Assembly (NCBI RefSeq): GCF_963678635.1
Contig: NC_087065.1
Span: 44,021,430-44,085,429 of the forward strand
DNA length: 64,000 nucleotides
Reading direction: 5' to 3'
From: Symsagittifera roscoffensis
Taxonomy: Eukaryota; Xenacoelomorpha; Acoela; Convolutidae
The number at the start of each line of letters is the position of its first letter. The first letter of the stretch is position 1. The notes beneath the pieces are model-generated. The model did no database searches and was not told the DNA's origin. It saw nothing but the letters and a program-made list of their open reading frames with translations. The position numbers were made by a program, and so were the translations under genes. Shown one piece after another: positions 1 through 13,100 of this stretch.

Positions 1-3000
1 CCAGTGCTAATTTACTGTTTTGCTAAGAGGGGTGGAAGTTCTTTAGTAGATACCATAGGGGGAGATAGTTGACGCGCGTTGAGTCGAAAAAAAGTTGAAC
101 AATAAACCATTTCAAAGACTTGGCTTGGCTTGCCTGAAACTTTTTCCGTTTTTGAAATGACCCAATATGAGGAAGCTTTGTCGATATTATATAAGCCATA
201 ACTTTTTAGAGCGATTATTCATTCTCAGTGAAACAAGAGTGCTTTTATATCACGTCAAAGCTCTGAATGTTCCGACTGCCCCTTATTTGATATCGACTAG
301 TTTTTGGAAATAAATAAATCAATTATGTTGCGTTTTCCGCATTATGAATAAAATCTTAAAAGCGCGCATAAATTAGTACACAGGATAGCTAACTTTCAAA
401 CTCCACAACTTTGCAAAAATTAATCGTAGTTTAAATATTTTTTTTTACATTTGGTTTCGGGGAGTCGTAGTCTTCAATGGGGGTATTAAAGACTTTTTGT
501 TAAAAACCATTATTTCGATCGCCCAAAATTGACTGAATAAAAAAAGCACACCAAGCAGAAATATTCAGTTTTTTTTCGAAAGTCGGGACAAAAAGCTGAA
601 ATTGCTCAAAATCGGAGTTGTTAAATTTGCAAACAACCTAAAATAAATTTCGAATATAATGGGTATTTATAATGCAATTATGCTAAAATAAGTCTGTTGT
701 TAACGAAAATAGGTTACGAGAGAATCAACGAATTGATTCAGTGATTCTGTCAGACATGTTGTTAACCTGGATAAACCTCTATGCTCCTCCGATTTGACCA
801 CGCTTACTAATCGCAATTGTAAAAAATAACACCTGGGTAATCAAAATTCATGCATCAGTTTATCAAGCAGTTCTAACGAAAAGTTTGTATGAGAAACTGT
901 ATTTGGCCATTATCTAGTGTTGTATTTTTCAGTTTTTAACAGCATTCGGTTTTCTGAAAGATGGAATTGAACTCTTGCTTATGTTTTTGGTATTTGCTTG
1001 CATGTGTGAACTACTCCGTCTTGACTTGGACGGTGTCAGAAGCAAAGAAGACCGAACTGGCATTGGTCTCTGAGGAAGGAGAGGATTTATTTGTTGGTTT
1101 TTGATTGTTCTACCATTTCTTTCCAAAATTAATTTCAACTTCAGCTCTGTTGGCTTCAAAATGGCATGCGTGCTGAGGGATAGAATTTGCATACTAAGGA
1201 TTAAATTGGTCCCTGTTAGAACAAAATCTGTGTCTGGTATTATATGTTTTCTCGCTTTCAAACTTATTTGCCAATTTCGAATAGTTCCATTTTTATTAAA
1301 GATAGTTGTGTTTCTTTGAATTGTTTCAGGCATTACGTGTGACTTAAACTTAAACCTTATAAAACTATTCTACTTTATCTTTAGATTTTGACCGGAACGC
1401 TAATTTAAGACCGCCTCGTTTATGCTCACAGCTATGGTCGTTTCAACGAAATCTCAGTTCGTTCGTACAGTTCGTCGGACCTGTTTCAATTTTCCCTGAA
1501 AGCTTTGAACTGCGTTTCAACTTGCGTCGTTGTTGAGCAGCTACAGTAATGAGTTTAAATGTGTTCTTAAGTATCTTTCGGTTAAGTTCCTTTTCTGCTG
1601 AAGGGGCGTGAGTTACAGTACTTTGCTCAGTGACGTCATTGTGTTTCGGTTGGTAAGTTTGGTCCAACAGGATAATATTGTGATTGAAGTTGAGATTAGG
1701 CCAAGTTTGAGAAGGAAAAGCTAATCACCTGGTTTTTACCTCGCCCCTTGCCAACCAGATAGAGGTCTGGCTACAAACTACATTGTCCCTTTGTAGCCAA
1801 AACTACCACTTCTTTTAGTTCTCACCTCACACTTAACTATAACTTCTACCTTTGGAGTGCATTTTGAGTTATAACTTCATAACTAGATTGGGAGTTGTGG
1901 CTAGAATTCAATATATTTGGTTTTCCCGGGTTTTTAACCCACGTTGGGATATAGAGCAGATTTTATGGGACTGCAACTGAGGAGTTTTGATTTTGATTTG
2001 TGACGAAACGGTCAATGTAGAGTTAAAATCTAAAATCCGACTTGTTTTGATTTCATAATGCACAGTTTGATTTAATCGAAATTTCATATTTTATGAGCTT
2101 TTATTGTTTTTGCGCCGGCGGAAAACTCTGTTTTGGTTAAGTGCACCTTCAAATCGGTGTAAACGGAGATGAGAGGTAAGTGAAATTGAGATTTTTTTCT
2201 GCCTTTGAATATAATTTTTTAAAAACATATCTTTTTATAAGAATTTTTTTAAAACATATATATTTTTGTTATTATTACTTATCGGATATTTATCTCAATA
2301 TGGCATGGCGTCAATTCGTCGCAAACCAAAGCTTTGCATTGCTCTTTTAATTATATGAAATACTTCTATAGATAATGGCCAATTGCTCTGCGATAAATTG
2401 TCGCTTATTGAGATGCTACCAATTGAGGCCTGCGACCAAATTTGGCTTGCGACGAATCGACGTCTCATGATGTCAAACGGTCCTCAAGCTGCTGTTGTAC
2501 GTCTAGTGCTGTGAAGGTTTATATGTCAACAAAAGGCTGTTTTAAATCTTTTATGGGTATTTGTGACCTATGTCTGTATGGTTCATCGATTAAATTTTTG
2601 TTTTTGGCATATGTGACTAGCAAGTTTTTGAATTTAAATGACATATTATCGTATTTGACTGGAATTAGCATCTCAAAAAAAGCTCGTAGAAGTCCAAATA
2701 TGGTGTTATATTAAAGCCCCTGCAGTCGTGATTCTGATTCAAAAGAAAATTCTGTTTCGAGAATTTTGGCCTGGTTTTCTGGCTAAGTTGCAATAAGCAA
2801 CGCGAAAAAGAAATGAAATTTTTATCTAATTTTACTGCATTTTGAATGTTTTTTAGTCACTCAACAGATTTCCATCTAATAGAAGCCACTACCTCTGATT
2901 AGATGAAAAGTAGTTTTTAGAAAGTATTTTTATTTTTTTAATTTTATTTTTTCTTTGCTACACTTCGTGTTTGAAACTGTTCGGTTCTAAATTACTGTGG

Positions 3001-6000
3001 TTGAAACAGTCTGTGCAACTGGTTCAGCAGTTGGCCATTCTGGTTTCTTCTTGGGATAATGAAAAGACCTGGCCCGCCTATACTTACACTTGCAATACTT
3101 GGCTTTTTACACAATGTCCGTTTTTTTTTCAGATTTTCTTAAATTGCTATTCTAATTTCTGCTAAAATTGTTTTATTTTTGTTTCAATCGACTCGTATCC
3201 TTATTTTCCTAGTATCGTCGACTTAACCAGAGTTTGAGACAGGTGCGATATATTTAATAGTTGTAACGATCGTCCCAAAAACTTTTTTCTAATCTGCGTG
3301 AAAAGCTTTGACTTTATGAAAGTTACTGCTTGACGAACTTTGAATTTTTTCGAAGCTATGGTTTTGTCCGACGACAACCTTGTTTTTTTCATTTTTGTTT
3401 GATTTTCTGGGTTTTTACTTTCGGTATTGTTTTCATTTACCAAAGTTTCAGAATTTTTTTCTTGTATTAATTGCGGCTTATTGTTGGGCAAGGACATGGA
3501 ATAAAAAATGAAAAGAATGATTAAATTTAGAACAATATTTTGAAACTTTAATTTTCCAACATTTAAAATGATTTGGCGGCTATTTTGTCTACAAAAATGT
3601 TGATTCATAATTGGTAGTACTGTAGCATGGAGTCAAAAGAATAGGGCTTTATACACCGAAAAACTATATCATACAATTTCATAATAAGATACAAGATAAA
3701 TTTTTCAAATCATAGCAAAGATGGCATTTAGTCGGAAAAAGAACTGTTCTGGATATAAGTAGGTATCATCATTTAAGAAACTTAAACATGTCGACGCACG
3801 ATAGCATTTAAAAAAAATTTTTTTGCAGTTTTTCAATTTTTTTCGGGTTCCTGGTTTTCGTCCTAGTTTCTATCGGTTCAATTTCCGTTTTTTTTGTAAA
3901 GCCGTTTTTTATCTGGCGGATTTTTTTTTGTTTTGCTTTATAAAGCATGAGTTTTGTTCCAATTTAAACAGTTTTTACTATAACTGAAACTTAACAATAT
4001 TGTATATTCACAATATTGTAATATACCTTATCTGATTTTGATTTTTTTTTCATTTTCGTTTTTTTTTATGTTTCCAATACTTTCAGTTTATGTTAAATTG
4101 GTTATATTATTTTTGCTTATCTCGAGGGAGAAATATATCCGTTTAAGATCAGGTGTTTCAGTTTGGATGGGTCGTAAAACTTGTAAATTTAATGAAGTTT
4201 GTTATGACAAACAGATTGTTTTCGGCTCAACAGGTTTCGACCGAAAGTTTGTCGCCTTTGTTGACGCTCGTTAAATGATTTCCATTTTAGGGGCTGTTTA
4301 TGAACTTTATCTGATACAAATATGAAATTTTTGTTATTGTAAGTTTTTTTTCAAGTAATTTTTTCTAAGATAACTTTTCAGAATTTTTTTGACTGTCTTT
4401 TTTCATTCACTATTTTGTAGCGCATTGTGTTTTTTGCATCTCAAGTGTTGCGAAGCTCCGCTTCACCTCTGTGTTAGAAATTACTCTGATGGGTGGTCCG
4501 CTTTTAAATTTTCGTAGCTTGAGGTTGAATTGATTGTCTCAAAAGTGTTTGTAACATAATAATGTTCAAGAGATTTTAAAGACAAATCTTTCTCTGGTAA
4601 TTGCTTCTCAGATGACTTGCAATGAAATCGCTATCCGTACTAGCAATAATCCTTTTTATAATCTAGAATCTCTAGTTCGTGGGATAATATTTTCCACGTC
4701 CAATCTGGGATAAACTCTTGTTATAATCAGACTGAAATTTGACCTTTCCCTTTTTTGCGACTTTGCTTAGTTCGGAGATGGGCATCCCATTACCCTGAAA
4801 ATGAGCCTTTTAGAATTGCGACCAACGCTCTTATCATCTGACTTACCTTCCCTTTTTTGTAATTGGACTTAGAGTTTTCGTTGATCCCACGGTAAGTCAA
4901 CTGCAAGGTTGCTCAGGTGTGATCAAAGTTACCAAACTATGATATTGCTAATATTCTTTATTGGCGATACTTTTTCTTAACTGTATAAAGCCTGTCATTC
5001 TTACATTACTCTGAAGTATTGGTTGCTAATTTCCGAAAAAACTTATGGTCTTTTGATATATAGCCACAACTATTTGGATATCACTTGAAATCAAAGGCAC
5101 ACCATACGAATGCCAGAACTTAACGGTGAAAATCCATTGCTAATTCCCCTTTCAGCTCGCTTTTAGTTTGAACCGTTAGAATTCTATTGCTGTGTTTTTA
5201 TTCTTTCCATATTGAAAATGGAAAGGGCCTGGCACTCTGTTTAGCGTATCTGTTATTTTATTTGATGACATTTGTTATACTTTCAATCTCCGTTATCAAA
5301 TTAATCATTAATGATGCCCTTACTTTGCTAAATGCACCAGCTTTCTCTCCTTTTATTGACTAGATTGTAACATTTAATTAATATCCAGTTTAGGGAGATA
5401 AATGCCAGGCACTTCAGGCCTAGTATAATAAACTGAATCCGGATTGCGCGCTTAAAAACACCACAAATATAATTTTTCTTTTTTTCCTTCACGGAAATAG
5501 GCTCACGGCGTAGATGATTCCTCTTATATAGGGTATTTTCAATGAATTTGAGTAAAAATAAATTTGCCTGAAAACACGATCATAAGCAAAGTTTCCAATA
5601 ATCGGATTCTATCCCCTTTAAGGGAAGCAATAGTTAGCCCAGAACCTGAACCCTTTTGTGATGTCTTAATGCAGAGAGTTTGAAAATTCTATTTCAATTT
5701 TTACTCTGCACCGATCTGTCTTTTACGTTTTTTTTTTCGTTTTGTTAGGTATACGGTTCTAATTTTGGATTGATTTTGATTTTGTTATACTTTTCAAAAT
5801 TTCATTCTTTTCTGGACGCAAAAATATGAATGAAAGACAATTTTGGGCATATTTTGGAAATCTTTGAGTAATTGTCGTATTATTTTGTCGTATTTCTTCC
5901 AAGTTTGTTGAACATTGGCGCCGAAGATTTGTCCAAAAGGGGGTGCCGTAAAATAGTCGCAAGGGGGATCTTTGGTGGCAAAGAAGTCAATTTTTTTTGC

Positions 6001-6928
6001 TTTCCCCGTCTAAATATTCAATGGTAACGAATGGTTACACTTGCGAGAGTAAGTGTCTTGTAATTGGGACTTTTTTTACCTTGCCCAAATCGATATAAAA
6101 TTGCGCTTGCTGTATTATTGAACCTGAACGATTTCCAGTCTTCATCCCACTTGAAAGAAAGAAAGAAAGAAAGCAAGAATTTTTAACAACAACTTCAACA
6201 TAATAGAAATTACAAGCAAACAATTTAGAGCCGGATAGGATAGCCAGAAGACATATGTAATGCCCACTAATAGGCTACCCTTGAACAGAACTACAGTGAA
6301 CTAAATTTTCAATTAATAAAAATTTGAACTAAATAATTTCTTCATTGAAAATCTATTTATCGAACATAGCCAATTCTATAAGCAAGTCAGTGCTACTGAC
6401 ACTGCTGTTATATGAGACATTAAAAACCTAGATACTAACAGACAATACGAAAGAAAACGCATAAAAAACAAAAGAACAAAAACAAAAAACATGATGTTTC
6501 GGTTACCTCTGCACCTTTAGATTGGGGGTTCGAGGCCCGGCCAGTTGATGTTGTTCCTACCATTGAAAAGGGGGAGGAACTTCATTTTCGTGCGTTTTAG
6601 TTTTTCTTTTTTTATTGTTTTTCACGGAAAATCAGGTACCACAAATAGTTATCGTAATGGGTCGAGTCACATATATTAAAACCCTTTTAGTGATTCGAAC
6701 GACATTTAAAAATTACCCAGTGTTGAAAAAAAACGACTGGAAATTTTTTATATTTTGTCTAATTTTGAACGAGGAAAGCGAGCGAGCATGCTTATTTGTA
6801 CTTAAATTAAGCCGTTTAAAAATATTTATTTATGACCAATTTTAACTTTACTTGAGTAAAATTAGTTTTTCGATTTTTCTGTTGAGTGTTTTTCGCAACA
6901 GTTAAGTGCATTACGTATCTATGCGTGG

Positions 6929-7440
6929 TTAAGCTATATCGTATATTGCAGTGCTTAAGATTTTTTTCGGTTTTCCAGTTTGAATCTAGTGTTTGTTCCA
7001 TCGAATTTAAAGTTAGCAACACAAAAGTGGGATGCTGTCAGAGTTCCCCCAGGGGTTGCGAATTTGACTCCAATTATGAACACCCAAATCCTTTTAGTAT
7101 ACCAAAAATTTAGTATTTTTTCAATTTCCGAATAATACAAAACTTTAAATATCTTAACCTGTAGTTGGGTGGTGTCAGAGTACTTTCAAGGATTGCGAAT
7201 CCTGCCTCCAGATATGACTGATCCAAATGTTATAGTTTTCGAGATATGACGTGTTCTATGTTTTCTTCTTAATTTTTCAGAAAACTTAGATTTTAAAAAT
7301 TTCAAAAGATTTGAAGTTCCTAATCTTGTAGTTTGGTGCTCTGAGGGTGCTCTCAGAAATTTCAAGATCCAAATCTTGCGTCTAAATGCGACTGCTGAAA
7401 TGCTCTCAGTTTTCGACATATGACGTTTTGTGTGACTTCG
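6929..7440 (+). repeat. Degenerate tandem repeat, about 110-170 bp units
   Basis: Three or more diverged units share the order: CTGTAGTTGG..GTCAGAGTAC, then TTGCGAATCYTGCCTCCA, ATATGACTG, then TTTCGAGATATGACG. Unit cores start near 7032, 7155 and 7321. The same unit forms another array at 34415-35040, and both arrays follow the same lead-in (AAGCTATATCGKATATTGCA), so they are copies of one longer element. Confidence 0.5.
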
Positions 7441-8029
7441 ACATATGACGTTTTGTGTCAGAAAACTTAGATTCAGGAAAAAGTCTTAAAAGATGCATAA
7501 AAATCTCGATTAACTACAGATGTACATTCATACATTAATGCAGTTTGTATATGCACCTAAGTATCTCTGCATTTTTTGATTTCATTTCAAATTCATCTGC
7601 TGAAAGTGACGTAAATAGCACTATCCACATACGAACGTGGAAATGGCGGAAAAAAAACGTGAACAATTTCTGGTCATATCGTTTTTTTTATTTTTCTCTT
7701 CATTTTTTCAAAAACTGTTGTTCATTTTGCCTTTTCTAATATGACTTTCGAGTATGCGATTTTTTTGCGTTCAGATTCTTTTATCACACCACGCAGAATA
7801 AACGATATTAATTTGAAAAGAAATCCTGTTTTAATAAGACGATGTTCGGAACACTCTGTGCTAATTGCACAGTAACTGGCTGTCCTCATTGAAACTATTT
7901 TGTTTTGCTGGAAAAAATGGAGTTGTCGGACGTTCGTTTGTCTGCTCATAATTCGTCGGCCAATTTTTCAGGTTTCAAATCATTTTGAATCATTTTTGAA
8001 GCTCGCTTTGTGTCTTGATATAGAACCAA

Positions 8030-8270
8030 CTCAAATGTTTCCTGGCTTTTTATGTACTCTTGGCCTGGATTTTACGACTACGCCTGGGATGGCAAAAATC
8101 TTAGGTTAGAATCCGGCCAGGACCTTTTTTTAAACTGAAATTATTCCGTTTCAAAGAAAAACTTTTCGGCCTACCGTTTGTCTGATTATGTTTTTTATCG
8201 GCTTAATTGCCTCAAAACGAGCTGCTAGTAATTTTTTATGCTAAAAATATTTTTTCACTTTAGTTGCAAG
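8030..8270 (+). repeat. SINE-B-like element with tRNA B box
   Basis: Contains the B-box-like GGTTAGAATCC at 8104-8114 after a GGATGGCAAA motif, followed by CGGCCTACCGTTTGTCTGAT and a conserved tail. The same order occurs at 35095-35340, where the B box is the canonical GGTTCGAAACC. Probably a tRNA-derived retroposon; a Pol III A box is not clear. Confidence 0.5.
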
Positions 8271-9828
8271 TGTTGTTGATTTACTCGTAATTTGTAATTT
8301 CACTAGCCCTGACTTGGTATATTTTAATTTTGTCTACTTTCTTTTCGCTTTTAAGATTTATTGTACCTAAATAGTTTCGGCGTAAATTATCGGTTGAGTA
8401 GTTATATTTTGTGTGGTTTTGTGGGCAAAATTGTTCAATTTAGGTTGTTTATGGTAAAAAAATTGATTGTTTCAAACCCTAATCGCACAAAAAGTTTTAA
8501 TTAATTTGTTATGGCTTTTTTTGATTTCGTTTTATTGGGCGTCTAACGTCGTATTGTTGGCCTAATGCCCGCTATTTTAATGTTTTTAACTATTGTTTTC
8601 GGCTTGTGTGTGCATCCTTATATATGCCAGCGATAGAGATAGAATAAGCAATTCCCCTCATTCTACAGGAAATTTTGCTTTTGTAAAATTTCTGTGATGA
8701 TTAATTGTTAATTTGTCGATGTGCAGTTGTCATAGTTTCAAACCAATTTCAATCAGCGATCATTCTTCGAAAAATTTTGGGCTCCTGAAAACGGCGCGGT
8801 TGTGCTGAACAATGACTGTCGGAGTCGCTTTACTGGTTCCATACACAAGTATTATCAGCGAGAAATGCACATTTTTAAGTTTTTAAGTAAAAGTCACAAG
8901 CTTATCAAAAAAAGCCCGTAACTTTTTCAAACTTTATCGCTCAAATAAGTCGAAAGTTGGTGGTGTATTCAGGGCGTAGCCATGATGTGAGCAGCCTTGA
9001 TTTTTTTTAGCAAAAGAGAGTGCGACGTCGACACAGTAATTTTTAGCAGAGGTGAAAACCGCCGAATGAGAGACCGACTCTTTCATTTTTCATTGATACC
9101 AAATTAGATCAACGGCGCTCTTTTTGTGGTCCTTTGTCTCATTTCATATGATTGAGCGGTTGATCTCTGATTATATGAGAGTTTTCACCAAATAGTAATA
9201 AAGATATAATCAGCACAACTACACCGAGCACATCTTTAGAAAATGAAACCTTTACTTTCAACTGATGAAAAATTCGCGATTTCAACTAAATTGAGCTTAC
9301 TATCTATCTTATTTTGGTTTCCGCTTATTTCGTTTGATAATTACGTAAATTAGCCGTAACATGCAAATTTAAGCTTTTTAATTTTATTTTCAATCAGAAC
9401 TGAATCAGTTGAGTAGTAGCGATGCTTTCAAGTGAAGTGATTGAAAAAATTTTAGCTACCGAATTGATGGCATCAGTTCTATTGTTGATCTAATTTCTAC
9501 TGGTTGCACTTTTCGGCTGAGAGACAGCAGATACTTTTTAATTTTGAACTTACTCCACAAAACGGGAATTTTCCACTTGGAACAATAATTAGAATATTTT
9601 TCAGTTTAAAATCTCACACTAAAACGTGGATAACACAGCCATTTACAATATGTTTATGCTTATCTACAACGATTTCCCAATAATGTCCTACTTCTTATGA
9701 CAATCATATTTGCACATTACTGGTTGGTTACTATTTATGCTACTTCCGTCGCTGCTGGCTGAACTGTAATGGAATTTTGATATTTTATTACACCCTCCCC
9801 TTCCCTGCCTACCGCTAATCCCCTTAAA

Positions 9829-10135
9829 ATGTTTGTTTACGACAACAAAACGCCCTCGATACCTTTTTACCAATCAGGGGATCAAGTCCCCGGAAAAAGG
9901 GCAAGAAATGTCTCTGCTAGTATTAATAGAGTGAAAGACACAAATTTAGACCCGATGAACTCTTATGGAGAACCAGAAAAAGAAAACCAAGAATGTGTCA
10001 ATTTACTTCAAAATAATACGCCAGAAAAGAAGCTACAGAGTTATTCTCCTAATCATTTAAAAGCGCCTTGTCCTAATAAGGATTTCTCCAGTAACAGTTT
10101 TCCAAGGCGTAACATGATGACGTATTTCGACAACG
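9829..10135 (+). CDS. TMEM94: TMEM94 exon 1 (putative start exon)
   Basis: Residues 1-102. The ATG at 9829 is the first in frame after a TGA at 9778, and no AG acceptor lies between them, so this is taken as the initiating exon. The peptide is hydrophilic, rich in Asn, Ser, Pro and Lys, with no recognised domain. The donor GTAAGT at 10136 splits a Gly codon and joins in frame to exon 2. Vertebrate TMEM94 has no equivalent, so an additional upstream exon or another start is possible. Confidence 0.5.
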
Positions 10136-13100
10136 GTAAGTTGGCGTTTACGACGTGAAAATTTGTTACTAAGAGTCAATGAACGTAGTTCAGACCCTTT
10201 TTTTTAGGTCGCGATAATTTTTTTCCGTTTTTATTTGTGGAAAAGTTCTAATTTTTGTTCAGGCTCAAATTTTCTTTTTCGCAGTTTGCATTTTGATTTC
10301 TTTATTAGTTCAATTAATTTCGTTTGATAAAAAGAAGGCAAACTCCACAATCGAACGGTAAGAGTGGAAAGGTCACAAAAAACTTGATCGACTTCAGGTT
10401 TCGAAAATTGGGTTATTTTTATCAAAAAAGTGTCAGTCATAAATTGTTCTAGAAATTCAAAGAGCTTCTAGGTCATCTAATTTTTTCTTTGAAATTCAAA
10501 AACCAAGTCAGTGTTTTTTTCTGTTTATTGCGTTCATTGACTCTTTTCCAACTGCCTGTTGGCTGTGCTTAATGTTGAATGAGAATGGTCAGAAGCATGT
10601 TCAATTTGGGAGACGAAGAGACCAAATGAGTGCCATTAAGTTATTTTTTATGAAATAATAAGCATTTTTAACGGTGCTTTTTTCAAAAAAATATGCATAA
10701 TTTATCATCAAAATTCTTTGAAGTCAAATGTTTGATATATATTTTAGAATCCTTAAAATTCACCAGTAAATGATAAAACTTAATGATAAACGATATGGAA
10801 AAGACTTTGGAGTGTTCAAAGGCAATTTGTGTCAAAGACCCAAAGGAGAAATAATTTTTACTGCGCTCTATTGGTTTTTACCTTGATTTTCTACAGGCCT
10901 GTAATAGATAATTCAGTTTTATCAAGCAACATCAATGCATTAGAGAACATATGCTTTTTGACAGTGGGCATTTATGAAAAATTTCGGGCGATACAATTTA
11001 AAAACATCCAGAGGTAATTGGCACGTGTGGTCAATGAAAAGGTAATTGGTGTTGCTATTCGCCAAACCAGTATTACCAATTTCAGGCCAGTAAATTCATT
11101 GTGTATCGAATACGGCGAAGCTAGTTGGTTGCTCCCTATTCTGTGGCATTTAGGGAATTGGTTTATTAAATTTGTCCCGTGTTAACTGTTAGTTTAATTT
11201 TCAGAATCTGTTTCATTATTCCCCGCCCAATTTTACCTAAAAGTGAAATTTTGTCTGACGCTTGGTTGTGATACTTTTTCCAAAATACTTTTCGCGAATG
11301 TTCAAAAATATTTACAGTTGCGAGATATAAACTTTTCAAATAATTTCTACAAAAGATCATTGATTGTGGTCTTTTTCATTTTCATTTGCATTTTAACGAC
11401 TTGTGGAAAAAAACTCCAATCCTACTAAAAGATCATTGACAGTGGTCTTTTTCATTTGCTGGGCTAGAACAGTGTGAAAAAATAAACTCGAGTTACAGTT
11501 TAGTTTTGATGTTTTATAAATGGTCTAAATTGACCATTATCTGCAGCCAAAATGTGTGAACTGTGGTTTAGCTGGCCAGGTCTAATCAGAGTCTATTTGT
11601 TTGCATGCTGTTACTGCCAAAGAGCGCTTAGTTTGCAGTTTGTTATTACATTTTCTCAATGCTCTTAAAGCATTCAATTGCAGACTCGAATGTTGAACAG
11701 AAATTTGAAACAGTTTACCTTAATATTTTTTATTGTTACACTTGTCCTGAAATAGGAGGAAACCCCTATAAATTAAAAGAAACTGGAATTTAATTCACCT
11801 TGCTACTCTTTTGGGCAAATTCTTTTATTGATTAGTTTCCTTTTAACCAGATAATCTCGAGATTATTCCAGATAATTTTTCTCAAGTTTATCTTTCAGGT
11901 CACAGTAGAAATCGAGATGGGACAAAGTACTCCGTGGGTGCGTATGCTCCGAAAGCGCAGGCAACTGACCAGAATGACTCACGACAACTGTTATCCCGAC
12001 GTCACCGAAGCCAAGCCTCGTCACGCGACAACATCCTTTCTCGCTCGGGATCGAACTGCCGTCCTGTCGCTAATTACGTCACATTAACAGATAGCAATAA
12101 CGATCACGCTTTACTTCTCGACAATACTCAAATTGTTCGGGACAGCAGAAGTATCTACGAAGGACATTACTACCCGAATCCGGGCTTCAGGCCTCGAAGC
12201 GCGAACCAAAGTTACTTCACGCCTAGTCATAATCAAAATCAGTCTCAGCAGTTACGTCATAGGGAAATTCCTTCGCGAGGCAGAGATTCAATTAATAAAC
12301 CAGGATTCCGAACTGCCTCGCCACTTTCGCGTAAAGATTTTCACGATTCGATTATAAGTTCTCATAACCAACCTGAAGGTTTCGACGGATATTACCAAAA
12401 CGAAGCACAATTCGACTCACGACGCTCTCTGTTACGGGACTCTAAGGGACTAAGAATGAGAAGCCAACCAGATTTAAGCTCAAATATGGTGACGAGTGAA
12501 TTCACGAATTCAAACTCAGTGACCTTGAATCGGTCGTCAATGAACATTCATCAAGGAGTTTTGCATCCTGGGGACGATTCAAACAACGCGAACAACAATT
12601 CCATGATGAACAACGGAGGAGCTGGTGTTCTGAATAACAGTGGAATGGGCGTGGGTACGAATGGTATGCAAGTGGTTCCGAATAACGCAAAACTTGGCCT
12701 GAGTTCGAAGCAGGCTCTAGAGAGGTTGTTCCACGAAGTGAACAATGAGTTGCAGGAATTTAGTCGACAGCAATCGCTAAAAAGATCGTGAGTTAATCAG
12801 TTTCAACCTCCATGCATTTTTCGTAAAACAAGGTTTTTTCAGCATGTATGCGCTAAGAAAGATCTGAATACTTAGCTCCCAAGCATATATTGCTAAAGCT
12901 TTAATTGTTTCCTAAATTTAATGAACGATGTGAGTTGTCTTTTATCTAGTTCATTAGTTTTTTCCCCGGAAAAACTATATTGGCATTTCAGCAACTTCGA
13001 ATTTCAATGAACTTCTCAATTAGCCTAAACTTTCGTTTAATTTTAGAAATACTTGATTTGTTGAGTGAATGAAAAGTTAATTTTTACCTGATTGGTTATC

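Larger units (their letters stand above)
1..9828. other. Intergenic stretch, repeat relics, no supported gene
   Basis: AT-rich sequence with no exon or RNA gene I can support. It holds a relic at about 255-290 (similar to sequences near 20.6 and 21.4 kb), a SINE tail at 4443-4475, a GAAA microsatellite at 6153-6173, a tRNA-B-box-like sequence at 6537-6547, a degenerate tandem repeat at 6929-7440, a TIR-A fragment at about 7437-7700 and a SINE-like element at about 8030-8270. Short open frames here have no recognisable similarity. Confidence 0.5.

Noticed and set aside
929-3608. Minus-strand open frames at 929-1333, 1443-1667 and 3201-3608 as exons of an upstream gene
   Set aside because: Basic, low-complexity peptides with no similarity I can name; I could not find acceptor/donor pairs in compatible phase.
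6537-6547. tRNA gene
   Set aside because: B-box-like GGTTCGAGGCC is present, but no A box at the right spacing and no cloverleaf could be drawn; more likely a SINE relic.
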